From Rhyzopertha dominica (Eukaryota; Arthropoda; Insecta; Coleoptera; Bostrichidae), in NCBI GenBank assembly GCA_025024175.1, contig QCXZ01000003.1, positions 21,162,392 through 21,226,391 on the forward strand: a stretch of 64,000 nt of DNA, in the 5' to 3' direction. A program made the position numbers and the translations under genes. Shown here one piece after another: positions 1-12,842 of this stretch. The notes beneath the pieces were generated by a model that saw only the letters and a list, made by a program, of their open reading frames with translations, was not told the origin of the DNA and did no database searches. The first letter of the stretch is position 1, and each line of letters begins with the position of its first letter.

Positions 1-3000
1 TAAAATTGTTTTTCCATGCAATAACGCATTTTAACGCATTGACCTTAACAAATGTTTGACTGGGGTAATACGGTCTAATTTTATAACGAGCCCCCCCTAA
101 GATTATGAAAACTCGGCGCCTATGGTGTGATACAATATGCGACCTACAAAAATTGTGAGCTTGTACATAATGTCTCTAAGAATTTGTCTTGAATTGTCAT
201 GAATTACTGTATTGCTATTGTAAAATATAACGATATTTATACTCATATTTAAGCCCTGGATGTCTAACAATTATATGGGCGGAAAGAAATTATTCTTTTT
301 GATACGAGGGTAGTAGCACATCAAGAGACAGGGACTATCAGGAAGTCACCGCAATTTTCATTACTGTTGTATTGAAAAGCGGTCCTGATCGCCCGGTACA
401 ATTTTTTTCTTGTCTGTTCGACACAAGGTCACTCCAAATCATGTTTAACGTAGTAACCATTATTTAAATTAGTTAGCTTCGGCTTCTCACAACCTACATA
501 AGTATGAGGCAGAACAAAAAATGCAAATAACAGTGCTGGGAATACTGGATCACACCGAAGGAGCAGTCAGCCTTGACAATGTCGCCCGCCTGCTAACATG
601 AGGAGCATTAAATGGAGGTTGTTGGGTGTAAAAACTAATTTGCAGAACAAATAATAAACGCATAGGTTCTATTACAATTTGGTTCACAAGCTTATCGACC
701 TTTGCGTGCGACCATGGAAACAATTCTTTTAAAAATGTATCACCTTGAGCATTCGATTGAACTTGAACTTACAAGTATAATGATAATTATCGAAATAAAA
801 GAATAATTTTTAATTTACCACGTTTCTAAATTGGATTAAAAGGTATGAAATAACTAATACATATTTATAATACCATACAGATTCTGAACCCGATACAGAT
901 GGTCCTAAAAAACGTGGGGCGCATATTATTGCATCAGTATTCCATTGCGTGTGCATCCAGGATAGCTAGGCGTGAAATAAGATAAAGATTCCGACAACGC
1001 ATCATCAAACATGCGAAAATTCCACTTTTCCTGAATAAATAAAACAAGTAGATTTAGGGGATGTAATTACCGACTTCAAGGCCCTGTAATAACACCCTAC
1101 ACTTCCACAGTTGTAATTTTTTTCATAACTGAAATTCTGTTTGCGGCCGTTACTTATTTATAGTTCTGGACGTTACTGAAACTCCAGTGGAGAATCAATG
1201 CATTTGAAATACCTATAGTATATACAATCCGGAATTTGGCAAACAAAACTTACTCAATTCCATAAATCTGAATTCTGTCTAGAATAATTTCAGTAATCGC
1301 TAAATTTACATTTATTATTAAGAGGTTAGCTTTATTAACTTAAACGATATAAAGGGATCATACTAAGCAAGCTGATTCAGGCTTCTGCGTCATTATTTTG
1401 TTTGGATTTAACAAGTTGTTATTATTATTATTATACAATAATCGTATAAAAATAATACTGAAGATTTTAATAAAAATGAGAACTTGCCAACCTATACGTA
1501 CATATATATAATTTATAAGTTATCCCATCATGATTAAGGTATTCTAAGCGGCATAATAATCTAGTGTTAAGTAATTCTGTCAAATAATATTATTTTTTGT
1601 CTTTTAGAATCAAGCAACAAGTCCTTGTTGTCATTGATTTTTAAGAGGTCAGGACAATATTAAATTTCTATTGGAAAGATCTAAAATGTGTCTTGTCTCG
1701 CATATTCCCAAGGATGAAGTGTTTATCTAGTAATACACACATATTTTAGGTCTGAAGTACGTACAACTGAATTCAAAAGAAAAAAGAACCTCAAATTTTC
1801 AGTATCTAAAGATATATTTTAAGTGGCGTTGGTTACAATGTATAAATATGATTTGAACAATCAGCTAAAGAAGCTGTATCTAGATTGCCTCCTTCTAAAT
1901 ATCTATATAAAACTGTATACGAGGGTTTAGAGTACCTACCTAATTGATACGCAAAACGTAGCTGTCAACTACTAAAAAAATCGTACTTGCACGTTTTAGC
2001 AAAAAAATAGTATTAAATACAAAGTAGTATTTTAATATCTATAACATGCTATTCAATGGTTATTTTCTGTCCAGCGTTACTAGAAGTAAACGCTCGGCCA
2101 TAAAAAGGATATTGTTGATGTCAACAATAGTAGATGCCACGAGTCAAGTAAAGTTTACGAATGTAACGAAATTTATTGCGGAAGTTCCTAATGAAATGTA
2201 TCTAATGAATGGTTTATAACAGCAGTTAATTGATGTCCACGTTAAATTCAGAAACATGTCTAATTATTATAGGTTGCCCTCATGTTTGGAATTAATGGAG
2301 CCTGCCTTGGACAAAAACTTATTAATATAGTAATTATTGTAACCATTTCGATGACGAAAATAAATAAGAAATGTATTTTTACTATTGTCGACGATGCTTT
2401 TTATATGAGAGAGATTGTATACAGAAAATTGGTTGCATAATGTATACCCGCATTGTGCCTGATCTCCGTTTTCTTTGATAGAGTCGAAAAAACGTGTTCA
2501 ATACGGCTTCGTAAGGAAAACCGTTTTGGAGGTATTCCTGAGATAATTGCAGGCAAAAAAATATACGGGGTAAATTTTTGGCGCTAATGCTAAGAAGACA
2601 GCGAAAATGACATCACCTGCCAGAGGGAGGCAATGGGGCAACTGCACCTTCTCTAGGCCAGGCATGCNACCTCTGGGCCCTTCCTTCCTCACACNTATTT
2701 AAATGGTTAATTATTATTTCTCCATTTTCATCCAGAGCTTATATTTAACTGGTGTAAGTGATCTTTTCTAAGTCATTGTTCAAAAATGTTTCCAAACTTA
2801 GGTAATGCAGCATTCTTATTGTTACGAATTGTTGTCTTAGAGCGGATAACCTTAAAAAGACTATGTTGGTCTAGAGTTGTAGCACCAATTTTACCTTGTA
2901 ATATGGCAAGATGTTTCCCTATATCGTTCGTACAACTTAATAATGTTGTATGGAATATACCGAATCTGTCATTATTTGTTCGTTCGGTTAGTATGAAATT

Positions 3001-5660
3001 TCTAAATTAGAATAGTAGAAGTAGAATTAGGAGGCAGAAAACATCTAAACGTTCAAAAAATAAGTTGGAGCGAGTAAAAATCCATAAATCTAGTAACTGT
3101 TTTGAGAGTCAATTTATTTAATATAGGAATTGTAAAAGCATTATCAGCAAGCAAAAAAAAAAAACAAGGTTTGCTATTAGAAATGCCAGTACACAAAAGG
3201 TCTTCTGAAAACTGAAAATATTTTGGAGTTTATTTAAACGCGTAATTTTTAAAAATACTGTGATGCGTTAATTTTTTTGTATTCTAATAAACCTCTAAAA
3301 TAAAGTTCTAATGTATCACGGATCTTTATTTCTCCAGATAAAATGTATTAACTATAATATATAAATATTTAGTCCAATTAACGGTCGTATTAGTTTAAAA
3401 TATGTAACGTTTTAGCGGGATGTTCGACCTTTTTCTTTCTGTTAAATAATAATCCTCATATTACAAACCAAGCTTTCGGTGGTTTTATTCCCACCTTCTT
3501 CCGGATTGCTACAAATGGTTACAATGTAATTACAAGTTATTTTATAAAATGAACTTACAATATACGAAATTTGATAACTCCACTTTCAAATTGACAAGAG
3601 ATAAATTTGCTTATCATCAGATATAAATATAAAAGAAACTACATAGTTCAGCAAATATCAGCTTTTTTAAAAAAAAAGTTACGTTAAACTTTATTTGTTT
3701 CTTTACAAAATTATTAAATTATAATACAATACAATTTTATATAATTTAGAATTAATTATTACCAATATTATAAAATGGTTTTTTTAGTTTATTTGTTATA
3801 ATTTAGTAAGTAAGTTAAGTTACACTTAAATTTATGCTATTATTAAATCTATTAATATTATAATCATTTCTAAAATTAACCTTTTGCCTAAATTACATTC
3901 TTTTGCTAATATATTTATATTTTCAAAGTCAATTTTGTGTTGAGGGATACCTAAACATGGCCGGAAAGAGCATGCCTATCTTTTTTTAAACGTATATCAC
4001 TTTTATGTAAACGCACCCTACTTTTTAAATGTTGACAAGTTTGACCAATATAATTGCCCTAACAAGATGTACAACTTATTTTTTAAATTACATGAGTATT
4101 ATTTAATAGTGGCGTCTTATCTTATATAAATATCACATGAGATCAATAATGCTTAGTGTATGTACATATAAAACTTATAAATAGTTGGGATGATTGTTTC
4201 ACGAAAATTGTTTTAAGCCTCCTTGCAGAAAATCCACAAAGTTTGCTTTCGAAATTAATACTTAATTAATTACTCAAGTACCTAATCTGATATGTGCACA
4301 TATCTATTCATGTCGAGTATTCACCCACAAAAAAATAATTTTGTCCTTGGGACAAAAGCTAGGTACGCCCGTGGGTGCAAGTTTCAAAATTGTTATTCTT
4401 CAACAATTTCCATTGTTATTGCAGCACCGTTTCTGTTTGGTAAACGGCATTTTCTTTGCCTTTTAGAACCCGCTTAGTATGATACTTTCGCACACTGTGC
4501 AAGAGTATATATGTAGATATTGGGTTTGCTCTTATATCTTCGGGTATTTGGTCTACCATTTTTTAATATTTATGTAATAATAACAATAAATCAGTGCCTG
4601 AAACAAAGTTATTATATCTATATACGAAAGTCAATTTATATTAGTGCAACTTAGACTTATTGTGTTTTAGCAGCAAATCAAATACAATAATCTAAGCTCT
4701 CGTTCCCGGTATTAAAATAAACAATTTTATCTACTCAAGCACTAGTAGGTAAATCACGTGACTGATGCTGATGTTTTCGTACAGATCCTGTTTCCATAAA
4801 GAAACAGAACCCTCCTTGTTTGTAAATGTGAACTAGTTAGTGAATAAAAATTGGACGCAATTTCCTTTATGGTCGACAGTAAATAGCTTTGCTTATCCAA
4901 AAAGCAGTCGACCATGAGCCTGCAAAAAGTGTCTGTGAGCCTGGGTGTGTCGCTAAGGGACATTAACATCATATATTAGCAGGATGTGCTATGTTAAGTA
5001 TCTTGTTAAAAAACTATGGGTATTGAGCCTATCATTAGCTGCGTCAGATAACGAATCTATACAGAGTTTTCGCCTCAGGCCACGATACGGCACAATTAAT
5101 TTGGTCAACAAAATTGAGATTTGAAGGTCAACTGATTTATAAAAAGTGAATCTCTGTTTATTTTGCGTAATATCGAAACAGCCACCTTTTTGCAAGACAT
5201 TCCAGAAATATTATTGCTGTTTCTTTTTACTGGTCTTTTTTGTAAAAATAAAATTTCCCCGTTTACCTGCTCGTACATTATAGAAAGAAAATTTCAAACG
5301 CTTTAAACCGGAAACGTTTAGTTCTAAAACGAAATTCCTGAATTTAATATTCGCAATTACTCTGGCAGTTCTTTGTTGCAAATAAAAATATTATAGAAAA
5401 TAATAATTCAATATACGTTCGCATACAAAGTGTTAAGATTTCTATTTGAGTCTTGCAATGAAATGTAATACAAAATCAAATATTTGATAGGTAGTCACAA
5501 GGTATAATGAGCCAATACATGTTTCATCAATACTGCATCTAGAAGTAGGTACTTAATAATCAACTAACGATTATTGACTCCGAATATCCAATTATTAGCT
5601 TCTAAATAACTAGAACCATTTATTCCAAAAATCACAATTAAGTACATACATTATTAAGTA
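1..5660. other. Anonymous AT-rich stretch (copy 1)
   Basis: I see no recognisable gene, RNA or transposon protein here. It contains short A/T runs, a small (TTA)n tract near 1420 and two isolated Ns at 2668 and 2695. Open frames are all under 80 codons, are interrupted differently in the two copies, and resemble no family I know. The matching stretch in copy 2 is 17738-23210. Confidence 0.6.
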
Positions 5661-5677
5661 CGTGTGAAAAATCCGAA

Positions 5678-6095
5678 ATGGTCGCTTGCAAGTATAGTCA
5701 CAATAACATTATTTTTTTTTGTATACATGACGTATATTATAAATTAACTAATTACTTTAACTATTGCGGGTTAGCAAAACTAGATGATCTTATAGAACTT
5801 TTAGAAATTAGAATATCTAAAGCTACAATCTGGTATAACGTTTTTGCAGATGTAGATGATAGTGGATTTGATATATTTTTAGATGGGATTGGTAAATTAT
5901 ACAACAGGCACGGATTCAGGATTTTGTTCTGGGGAGGAGGAGTATTGTAAACAAGATAAAGCAAAGCTGTTAGGTGCAGTGCAAAAATTCTCAAATATTA
6001 TTAGCCGGATAGCAAATGTTTTGAATTCTGTTGACAATTCTTGTATTTTCAGGGGAGAGGGAAACGCGGATCGTAAGTTTTCTATTTTTCAATAA
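5678..6095 (+). other. Weak exon-like segment of unknown nature (copy 1)
   Basis: Two overlapping frames (5678-5950 and 5883-6095) look more protein-like than their surroundings. An acidic stretch with DVDDSGFD in the first could continue as GTDSGFCSGEE in the second through a one-base shift near 5910. The second frame crosses a TTTTCAG|GGG acceptor-like site at about 6051 and reaches a GATC|GTAAGT donor-like site at about 6073. I do not recognise the peptide. It could be a decayed exon of a host or element gene, or chance. The same sequence, nearly unchanged, is at 23228-23645. Confidence 0.25.
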
Positions 6096-6957
6096 ACTGT
6101 ACGAATATCTTCGCATTGTGTGAAATTACAAATTATATGTAGATGTACGATCTCGTATATTACTTCAAGTCCTTCCTCCCTTACCTTTTTGAACATTATA
6201 TTAGAGCAAGAACAAAATACATGCTGATAGACACACTGCTAGAGGCGTCCAAAGACACTTATGATACCAAATATCCCAATAATAAGCAGTCAAACTTGTC
6301 AAAACTTGAAGCCAAATAAATGTAAACGTTTTTTTTTTCTATAATATAGTTAAAAATAGTAAACGCACGAAATATTTTAAATAATATACCTACTTACTTA
6401 TTAGGCATGTATCAAAAATATTTTTAAATTACCTATCTATGTTTATGCGAATGTGAATTAAATCTATATACTTTATGAAATAGAAATTTGCATGCAACAG
6501 TGTTGCTGACGTTCATTTCATGCGCACAGTTGCTAACCAAAATCAACAAATTACCAGAGAACTTTCACTTCAAGGCAGGCCCAATGTCTTGTAAATCACA
6601 AACATGGTACAGTAGCTGCAGCAATCACGTAAATGACCTTGACAATCAACGCCACACCTTGTATGCACACGTCTTACCATCAATGACACGACCTTCCAAA
6701 ACCAACAAACAATCCCTATAAGGTATGGAGAACGTTCTTTGCTCTTGTCAAAATGCAATATAAATTTAGTTTAACGAACAAAGTTATACGCTTTTTGCAT
6801 TTATCGTCATAATTTCGCAGTTTCCCTCTTTTCGTGGAATACCTTTTTGCATTTTTAATAAAACAGACAGGTGATAGCTTTGGAAACAGAAAGATGTAGT
6901 ATTTATATAGGGTTGCCATCATTCCTTTTTTTTATGTCTCTCGTCCCGACTTAGGTA

Positions 6958-7680
6958 TACAGGGTGTCCTCAAAATTGACCGACTCTTTATGACCAAAAG
7001 GTCTAGCTGTAGAGGGATTCATATGAATAATCTGTAACTTCTTGCAATTACAAATTTTAAAATCTGAAACTAATAATGTATGAACAGGATGTCCTAATTT
7101 TCGTTGCGAGTTCAGCTGTAAATCTGCAGCCAACTTGTGAATAATGTAGGATTTATTCAATTCCCAATATTTTGCTTGAGTATTTTCAGACACAAAAAAC
7201 TGTGATGACATTTTCTAAGATATTTTTATTTTGAATTCAGTGACGTAGTCAGAATATTTTTAGGTCACATTTTTGAAATATTACACAAACGCATTTTTAT
7301 GCAAGCTATAATTGGATTTGCTATAGTTAAAAGACCTATTTTTCTTGTCAAAAAAATATAACATTGTTAAGTTTATTTTTACTAATTTTGGTATAACATA
7401 TAATATTTTAATGAGATTTAATGGATGTAAATAATACCTATAACGCTATACCAAGCATACTTATCTAGTACTAAATAATGTTTTTCATTAGCTAAATGGC
7501 ACCTTAGATTACCGATAAAAAAACTGCATGAGCGCCTTTGGGAGTCTCATGTATGTATCCAAATAGACACATGTTCTTTATAATATAAATTATATTGTGT
7601 GTTTTTTTCCTTCATAGCCTCTTGGATGTAAACATAAAATCTGATTAAATTACTAAAAGAAAATGGAATTACACAAAAAT
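6958..7680 (+). mobile_element. Dispersed DNA-transposon-like repeat with CAGGGTG end (copy 1)
   Basis: The left edge reads TA|CAGGGTGTCCTC, typical of TA-target terminal repeats of arthropod mariner-type and related elements. The blocks at 7225-7330 and 7488-7665 match, with divergence, 60726-60840 and 61352-61550. That third copy ends in GCCCTGTA, the expected inverse terminus. No transposase is visible, so it would be non-autonomous. Here the right terminus is missing and the sequence passes into fold-back arms and a Penelope remnant. Confidence 0.55.
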
Positions 7681-7830
7681 TAGTAAAATAAAGCTAATGA
7701 TGTATATATTTTCTTAATCAGAAAAAAATAGGTCTTTTCAAACATAGCAAAGCCAACCACAGTTTCCATAAGAAAATTCTGAGTAGGTACCTATATTCTT
7801 TATCTGAAAAACTGATTTTGACTAATTTAA
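7225..7830. repeat. Diverged fold-back arms (copy 1)
   Basis: Sequence around 7300-7350 (TTGCTATAGTTAAAAGACCT) recurs in reverse complement around 7725-7775 (AGGTCTTTTCAAACATAGC). Weaker matches extend outward to about 7225 and 7830. The arms are roughly 100 bp each with a ~370-bp spacer and could fold back as RNA. The counterpart in copy 2 lies at about 24780-25400. Confidence 0.5.
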
Positions 7831-7864
7831 AACTCTACAATAAAAATTAAATGGTACTTCTTAA

Positions 7865-8338
7865 AAATTAATCTTCAGCAAGTCCAATAAGTTCCACTTT
7901 ATTATAAACAAATTGGCAACGCGCTTTCAGCTCCTACAAGCCATCATCAGTGCCATAAAAAGGGAAATATAAAACAATTTATATAAAAGTGACATTGCCA
8001 AATTGGAAATAGGCAACCTTTACTTTAAACAAAAAGTAGCCTGCATGCCAGAATAACAAACATGAAATCAATGATCAAATAAAGAATTTAGAAAAAGCAA
8101 CTAAAATTACAATAATTATTCAAAATGCAAAATTATCGTTATCTATAATTTTGCATATTCACAAGATTTCTTAAAAGCTTTATTTTGAGGAATTTTTACA
8201 AAAACGCTAAGAATTAAAGTTATTTCAAGAGGCAGTGTGTTTAAATGACAATAAATGATTTGTTAATGAAGAATTTGTAGTAACTATATCAGTATTTTTA
8301 TATTTATCGTATTGTTTTAAATGTTCATTGCCTCTAAT
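7865..8338 (-). pseudogene. Penelope-like element 3' remnant: GIY-YIG tail and terminal ribozyme-like motif (copy 1)
   Basis: Read on the minus strand from about 8336, the sequence gives EHLKQYDKYKN, then SSLTNHLLSFKHTAS. This is the shape of the C-terminal half of a Penelope GIY-YIG endonuclease, where a conserved H lies near an 'L..H.L...H' run. Several stops and shifts follow. The 3' non-coding end contains CTGATGA (7950-7944) and GAAA (7928-7925) on the minus strand with a short hairpin between them, the hammerhead-like core that Penelope termini carry. The reverse transcriptase part is absent; the remnant ends where R1 begins at 8339. Confidence 0.6.
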
Positions 8339-9020
8339 TGAAAAACCGCTGCAAATTGAATCCACATCCAATTGTCAAAATGACATTTGCGTTTTTATTT
8401 CTTTTACTATACGGTTAGTAATCAGGCTTTGAGCATTTTTTCTCTCTACACATTTTTTTTAAGACAAACGGTCCCCGTGATATTAGCAAAGATATATAAA
8501 TCTTAAAATTGTTTTTTTTTCCAAATAACTCGAACATTATGAACTTAACAAAAAAAAATTGCAAGAGTGCTTTCCGATCAGAAATTTTATTTTCTGTATA
8601 ATATAATAATATAGTACAAAATAGGTTTTTCGGAAATATTTCAAAAATGTCACAATTTTGGATAAATTTTTTAAGACACTTTTTGTGAGAAATTTTATTT
8701 TCTATCTGATGGTATTTTCATTTTTTGAATATATTGAATATATTCGGAGATGTTCAGGAAAAACCGTTTTCTTTAAGTGACGCTTTTTTGCTATTATATT
8801 CTAAACAGTTTGCTGCACCGAAAATTTATAAGAGCGAATAATACTCGCAGTTTTACTACATACTAAAACGGAAAAAAAATAAAAAAGGTAAAAATTTGCA
8901 AAAAGGGTAGTTCCCCCCCACCCAATTTCGCCCCCTTCCCGATATCCTACTTATCCCACAAACAGTAGGTCGCTTTGGGTAGTTGAGATTTATACATTTG
9001 CCAAATTTCAAGTTCATATA
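8339..9020 (-). repeat. R1 dispersed repeat, copy A
   Basis: R1 is a ~0.9-kb non-coding family defined from six copies in this window. One end has AACCGCTGCAAATTGAATC followed by TTCCACATCCAATTGTCAAA. The middle has several A/T homopolymers and CTCTCTACACATTTT. The other part has CCAATTTCGCCCCCTT, then CAAAGCGACCTA in inverse form. This copy lacks the distal ~240 bp seen in copies C and E. No protein is encoded. The 14-bp ACTTCCACATCCAA motif occurs in inverse orientation near both ends of the longest copies, suggesting a non-autonomous DNA transposon. Confidence 0.75.
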
Positions 9021-12000
9021 TTCGAATCCAAATAAAATCTATATACTACAGGCAAGAAAACTTATAATTAGAAATCAATATTGTCACTGACCTATATGCC
9101 CAAACTGTTAAAACGAAAATTCAGCTACACTAATAGCAACAAAAAATAGAGCAGGAACAGAAATAATGAAAACAAACCTGCAGCTATTTTGCTGAAAAAA
9201 GCCCAAAATATTCAATTTACCAAAGAACTTTCTTCATTGTACTTGGTGATTTACTACCTACTAATACTATATTTAATGGCAAGACTCTTAAGAAATAAGC
9301 TTTCAAATGATGTCATAAGATGGGCGTTCAGTTACAATTTTTGAAGCTGTATATACTGCTCCATTAAGAGGTTTAGCACTATTCATTAAAACCTCTGTAA
9401 AAAAAACATTCAGCTGTTCTTGAAAATTCTTTGACTTAATTTCTTTAAGAAAGATAGTAAAGAAGAAATCGCGCATATAGTAGTTACTTAAAGGGACTGT
9501 CGAACCTTGGAAGAATTCCGAGGCATCATAAACATACGATATAAATATTATCCAAATCTGCTAGAAAAATTCTAGAACACAAACAACGTAAGCGACAATG
9601 AAATCAAATGTTAACTGTTTAGCATGCCGAACACATGTATCAATGGCCTTGCACGACTACTACACTTATGCATGCGAATTATATTATATTCATGCTAAAT
9701 AAGTATGCAGCTACCGTTCGTAAGAGTGACCCGCCTGTTGGCAAAAGCTACTATTAATGGAACTACCAAAAAACATTTTTGCTCCATCTTTATGTATTTC
9801 TGACAAATTACAATATATAAAAATTAGAACTGCTTGAGAACTAACATACTGGCAATGGTGATGTTTCATCGTAACACTACAATCTTTAAAAATAGGTATT
9901 GATGATAATATATGCTTTTTTATATAATATATTTGCACTTAGAAGTTACGTTGTAATAAATTCGGCTATAAATTGTATATAATATTAAATGTAAGTATAG
10001 CTAATTTGACCGTATTAAAACAAGGGCAACGGTACTGAATATCTTTAGGAAGATATTCATAAATGACTACTCATATTCATGAAATCAGCAATACAACGGC
10101 AGTACTTTATAGAGTGACCTTTCATCCTCCATTAAGGGGGATTGCCCCCCATTTTTACCGGTGTGCTCCAAGCGCAGGTTGTCCCCCATTCTCATATACT
10201 CTTACTTTGTTGACCACACCATAATCAATTTTACACAGGTAAATGAATCGTGAACAAAGAAAAATCTCAGTTACAATAAAGGCCAACGCTCAGGGCATTA
10301 CAAAATGAAACCAGCTAATTAAGTATGTTTTTTCTAAGATAAAGGATAACAACGAATTTTTGAAAAAATTCACAGCTCAGAAATCTATAAAAAAATTTAG
10401 TTACTTGGTATTGTTGGTTACTGGAGTGGTACCTATATTTTTAATACAGCAATCGAAACTTTTATGTTGAACGTAAGACGTTTATTTTGTTAAAAAGAAG
10501 TACGTACTTATTTATTATGAATTATATATTGACGTATGCATTATCTATCTGACGGTTTGGTAATCTTAAGTTGCAAATACATAGATATGTACTATCGTTC
10601 TAGGTGGTGGTTTCGTTATTACGTGGTCTTTCATTTATTAATTTCGGTTAGAATGGTTAAGTCAGGTACCTTAAATTATTATTATTATTATTATCGCAAT
10701 TTAAATGTAGTAGCTTTTCAGTAGCTGGCAATAAATACTAGCACCGTTGTCTGAATAATATAATACGGATAGAAATCAATGTAATAATATAGGCAACATT
10801 CCATACGAAAGTGCATTTGTGGTAGTAAACACAAAAGACAACGAACAACCCAAACCCAAGTGACATGTCAAAAATAAATAATTGTTCGTTATATTTAAAA
10901 AGAAAAACAATCAGATTTTAATGTAATTTAACAATAAGAAACTTGCACCAAAGCCAAAAACTGTTTGCAGGTCACGTTTTCCTGTTGTTTGTAATAACTT
11001 ACTCCTTGAAACCTTTAGCAAGCTCTTAATTGTCGTGAAATAACAAACTAAAGAAACTTGCATTTTTGCAGCAAACTTAAGTGGCAGTTTACAAGTTATA
11101 ACTGTAAATATCGTTTAATGACTTTACTTTATAGCAGTGTAAGATGTACAATCTTTAAAGCTACTTACACTAATACAGCTAAATAGTTTGAATTTTAACA
11201 TAAAAATGCAATCACAAATAAGTTTATAATCATAACCATTATTATCAGTAAGAATGTAGACGTTGAGCTTGTTAGCCTTAATTTATTCTCCTTTATCAAA
11301 ATCTAACTTTGAAAAAGAACTTGTTAAGAATGTTTGCAGTTAATAGTAGATATAGGTACTTTGAATAAAATAGTAAACGACATTACTTACCGCACAAAAA
11401 GCCGATTTTAAACCCCACGAGCGTTGATTTTTTACACCTAGCTTAGAATATAAATTTGGCCAAAGTTTCAAAAAATTACAAAGTATCATGAAACCATTTC
11501 GTTTAAAACTGGCCTTAGCTTCCATAGCATTATCAAAATTCAAAATTCTTAAAAAAAACCCGAATTCTAAGAAAGCTGAAAAAGATAAATCTATTCATTT
11601 ATGAAATTCAATCTAATAGCTGTAATCTGATATATGTCTGACACGCCATGCGTTCTATAGGAGTTAGATTTTAAGAATACATAGCTCATTTCAGGTTTGG
11701 GAGGTATGATAAATCATGTGTGGCCCAACACATTAAAGACACAGCCCATCACATAACTTCTATAAACCTAAATCTAGTAAAACCATTTTTCTGATAACAC
11801 AGGATTTCGTTTGAAAGCTGTTCGTTATTCAAAGGATAAAGTGGAATTTTCGAAATCCGCATTTGTTGACCTGGTCTACTTCCACTGAGAATTTGACGAG
11901 GAGGAGATCGTCCTGTTAAATTCAATCAAATTTCAAGAAGTCGGGTACTTTACTAATATTGAAGATGGCAGCTTAGCTGCCAAAATGCGTATTTAGGTTT

Positions 12001-12742
12001 TCTAAATTGATAGCGGGTAAAAGCTTTTCGTATATTGTTTTAATCCTTAGAACGGGTTGTAAGTGGTATGCATTATCAACAGCTTCTTCTTCAGTATTAC
12101 CGTACTTACAGGTATATATTTAAATATGGCAGGGTGAGTTTCTTCGATGGCAGTATGAGGATCTTGGAAGACTAGCGGAGGAAAAAGATTTTTCCGGTTT
12201 GTTGACCTAACTCAATGCACGTTTTGGTTTTTGAACTCATGGCTTACTAGATATTTTGAAAGAACTAATTTTGAGTATTTTCTTAATCCTATTATCTTCA
12301 TTTATTTTAGTGTTAAAAATGTAAATACAAAAGTTATAGATAATTTTACAACCCTAATACCCTTATTATAGTGTACTTCAGCATTGTATGCGTTTTGTGA
12401 TATGACATAAACTTACCTTTTTATCTAAATAGAAACTCTAGTTGGCTATAGATTCATAAAGTCGGCGATTTTTTTGCTCATTCGGAGTTATGGCCAATTT
12501 TCTGTATTATTTTTGTATTGTTTTTAAATAATTAGCCATGAAGCAATTAGTTCTTGTGTCTGACAGTTAGTTAGAACTAAGCACTAAAAATTCACGTATT
12601 TGTAAGTTGAAATTGGAGTTTTCAAATCTAGAAAAGCCTAATATGTTTGAATGCTACATCATATGCCGCAAAAAATTCCGTCCAGCATATGAAGAATACT
12701 TTCATCGCGACTAAGATCGCGTCAGCCTTCTTTGAAGCAATT
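9021..12742. other. Anonymous AT-rich stretch (copy 1)
   Basis: I recognise no gene. A minus-strand open stretch near 9290-9470 (KEIKSKNFQEQLNVFF...) and another at 9711-9938 look mildly protein-like, but are short, broken and unassignable. There is a (TTA)6 tract at about 10675. The last 100 bases before the gap match the sequence directly upstream of the mariner-type transposase in copy 2. The counterpart is 26596-30280. Confidence 0.5.
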
Positions 12743-12842
12743 NNNNNNNNNNNNNNNNNNNNNNNNNNNNNNNNNNNNNNNNNNNNNNNNNNNNNNNNNN
12801 NNNNNNNNNNNNNNNNNNNNNNNNNNNNNNNNNNNNNNNNNN
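12743..12842. other. Assembly gap of exactly 100 N
   Basis: A run of exactly 100 Ns is the usual placeholder for a gap of unknown size. It truncates copy 1 of the duplicated block on its left and the 5' part of the Ty3/gypsy element on its right. By comparison with copy 2, a mariner-type transposase would be expected immediately after 12742. Confidence 0.98.

Larger units (their letters stand above)
1..12742 (+). repeat. Duplicated block, copy 1
   Basis: This stretch aligns in the same orientation with 17738-30280. The offset is 17,737 at the left edge, about 17,550 through the middle and 17,538 at the right, because of indels. The copies differ visibly in the first ~2.7 kb: many substitutions, a ~107-bp stretch near 1750-1855 absent from copy 2, and a ~38-bp stretch near 18965 absent here. 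From about 3.3 kb onward they are almost identical. The left edge cannot be defined because the window begins inside the homology. The right edge is the N gap, not a natural junction. It holds transposon remnants described separately and no recognisable cellular gene. Confidence 0.97.

Noticed and set aside
2498..2692. Open frame shared by both copies (20046-20246)
   Set aside because: Short, begins differently in the two copies, and has no recognisable domain.
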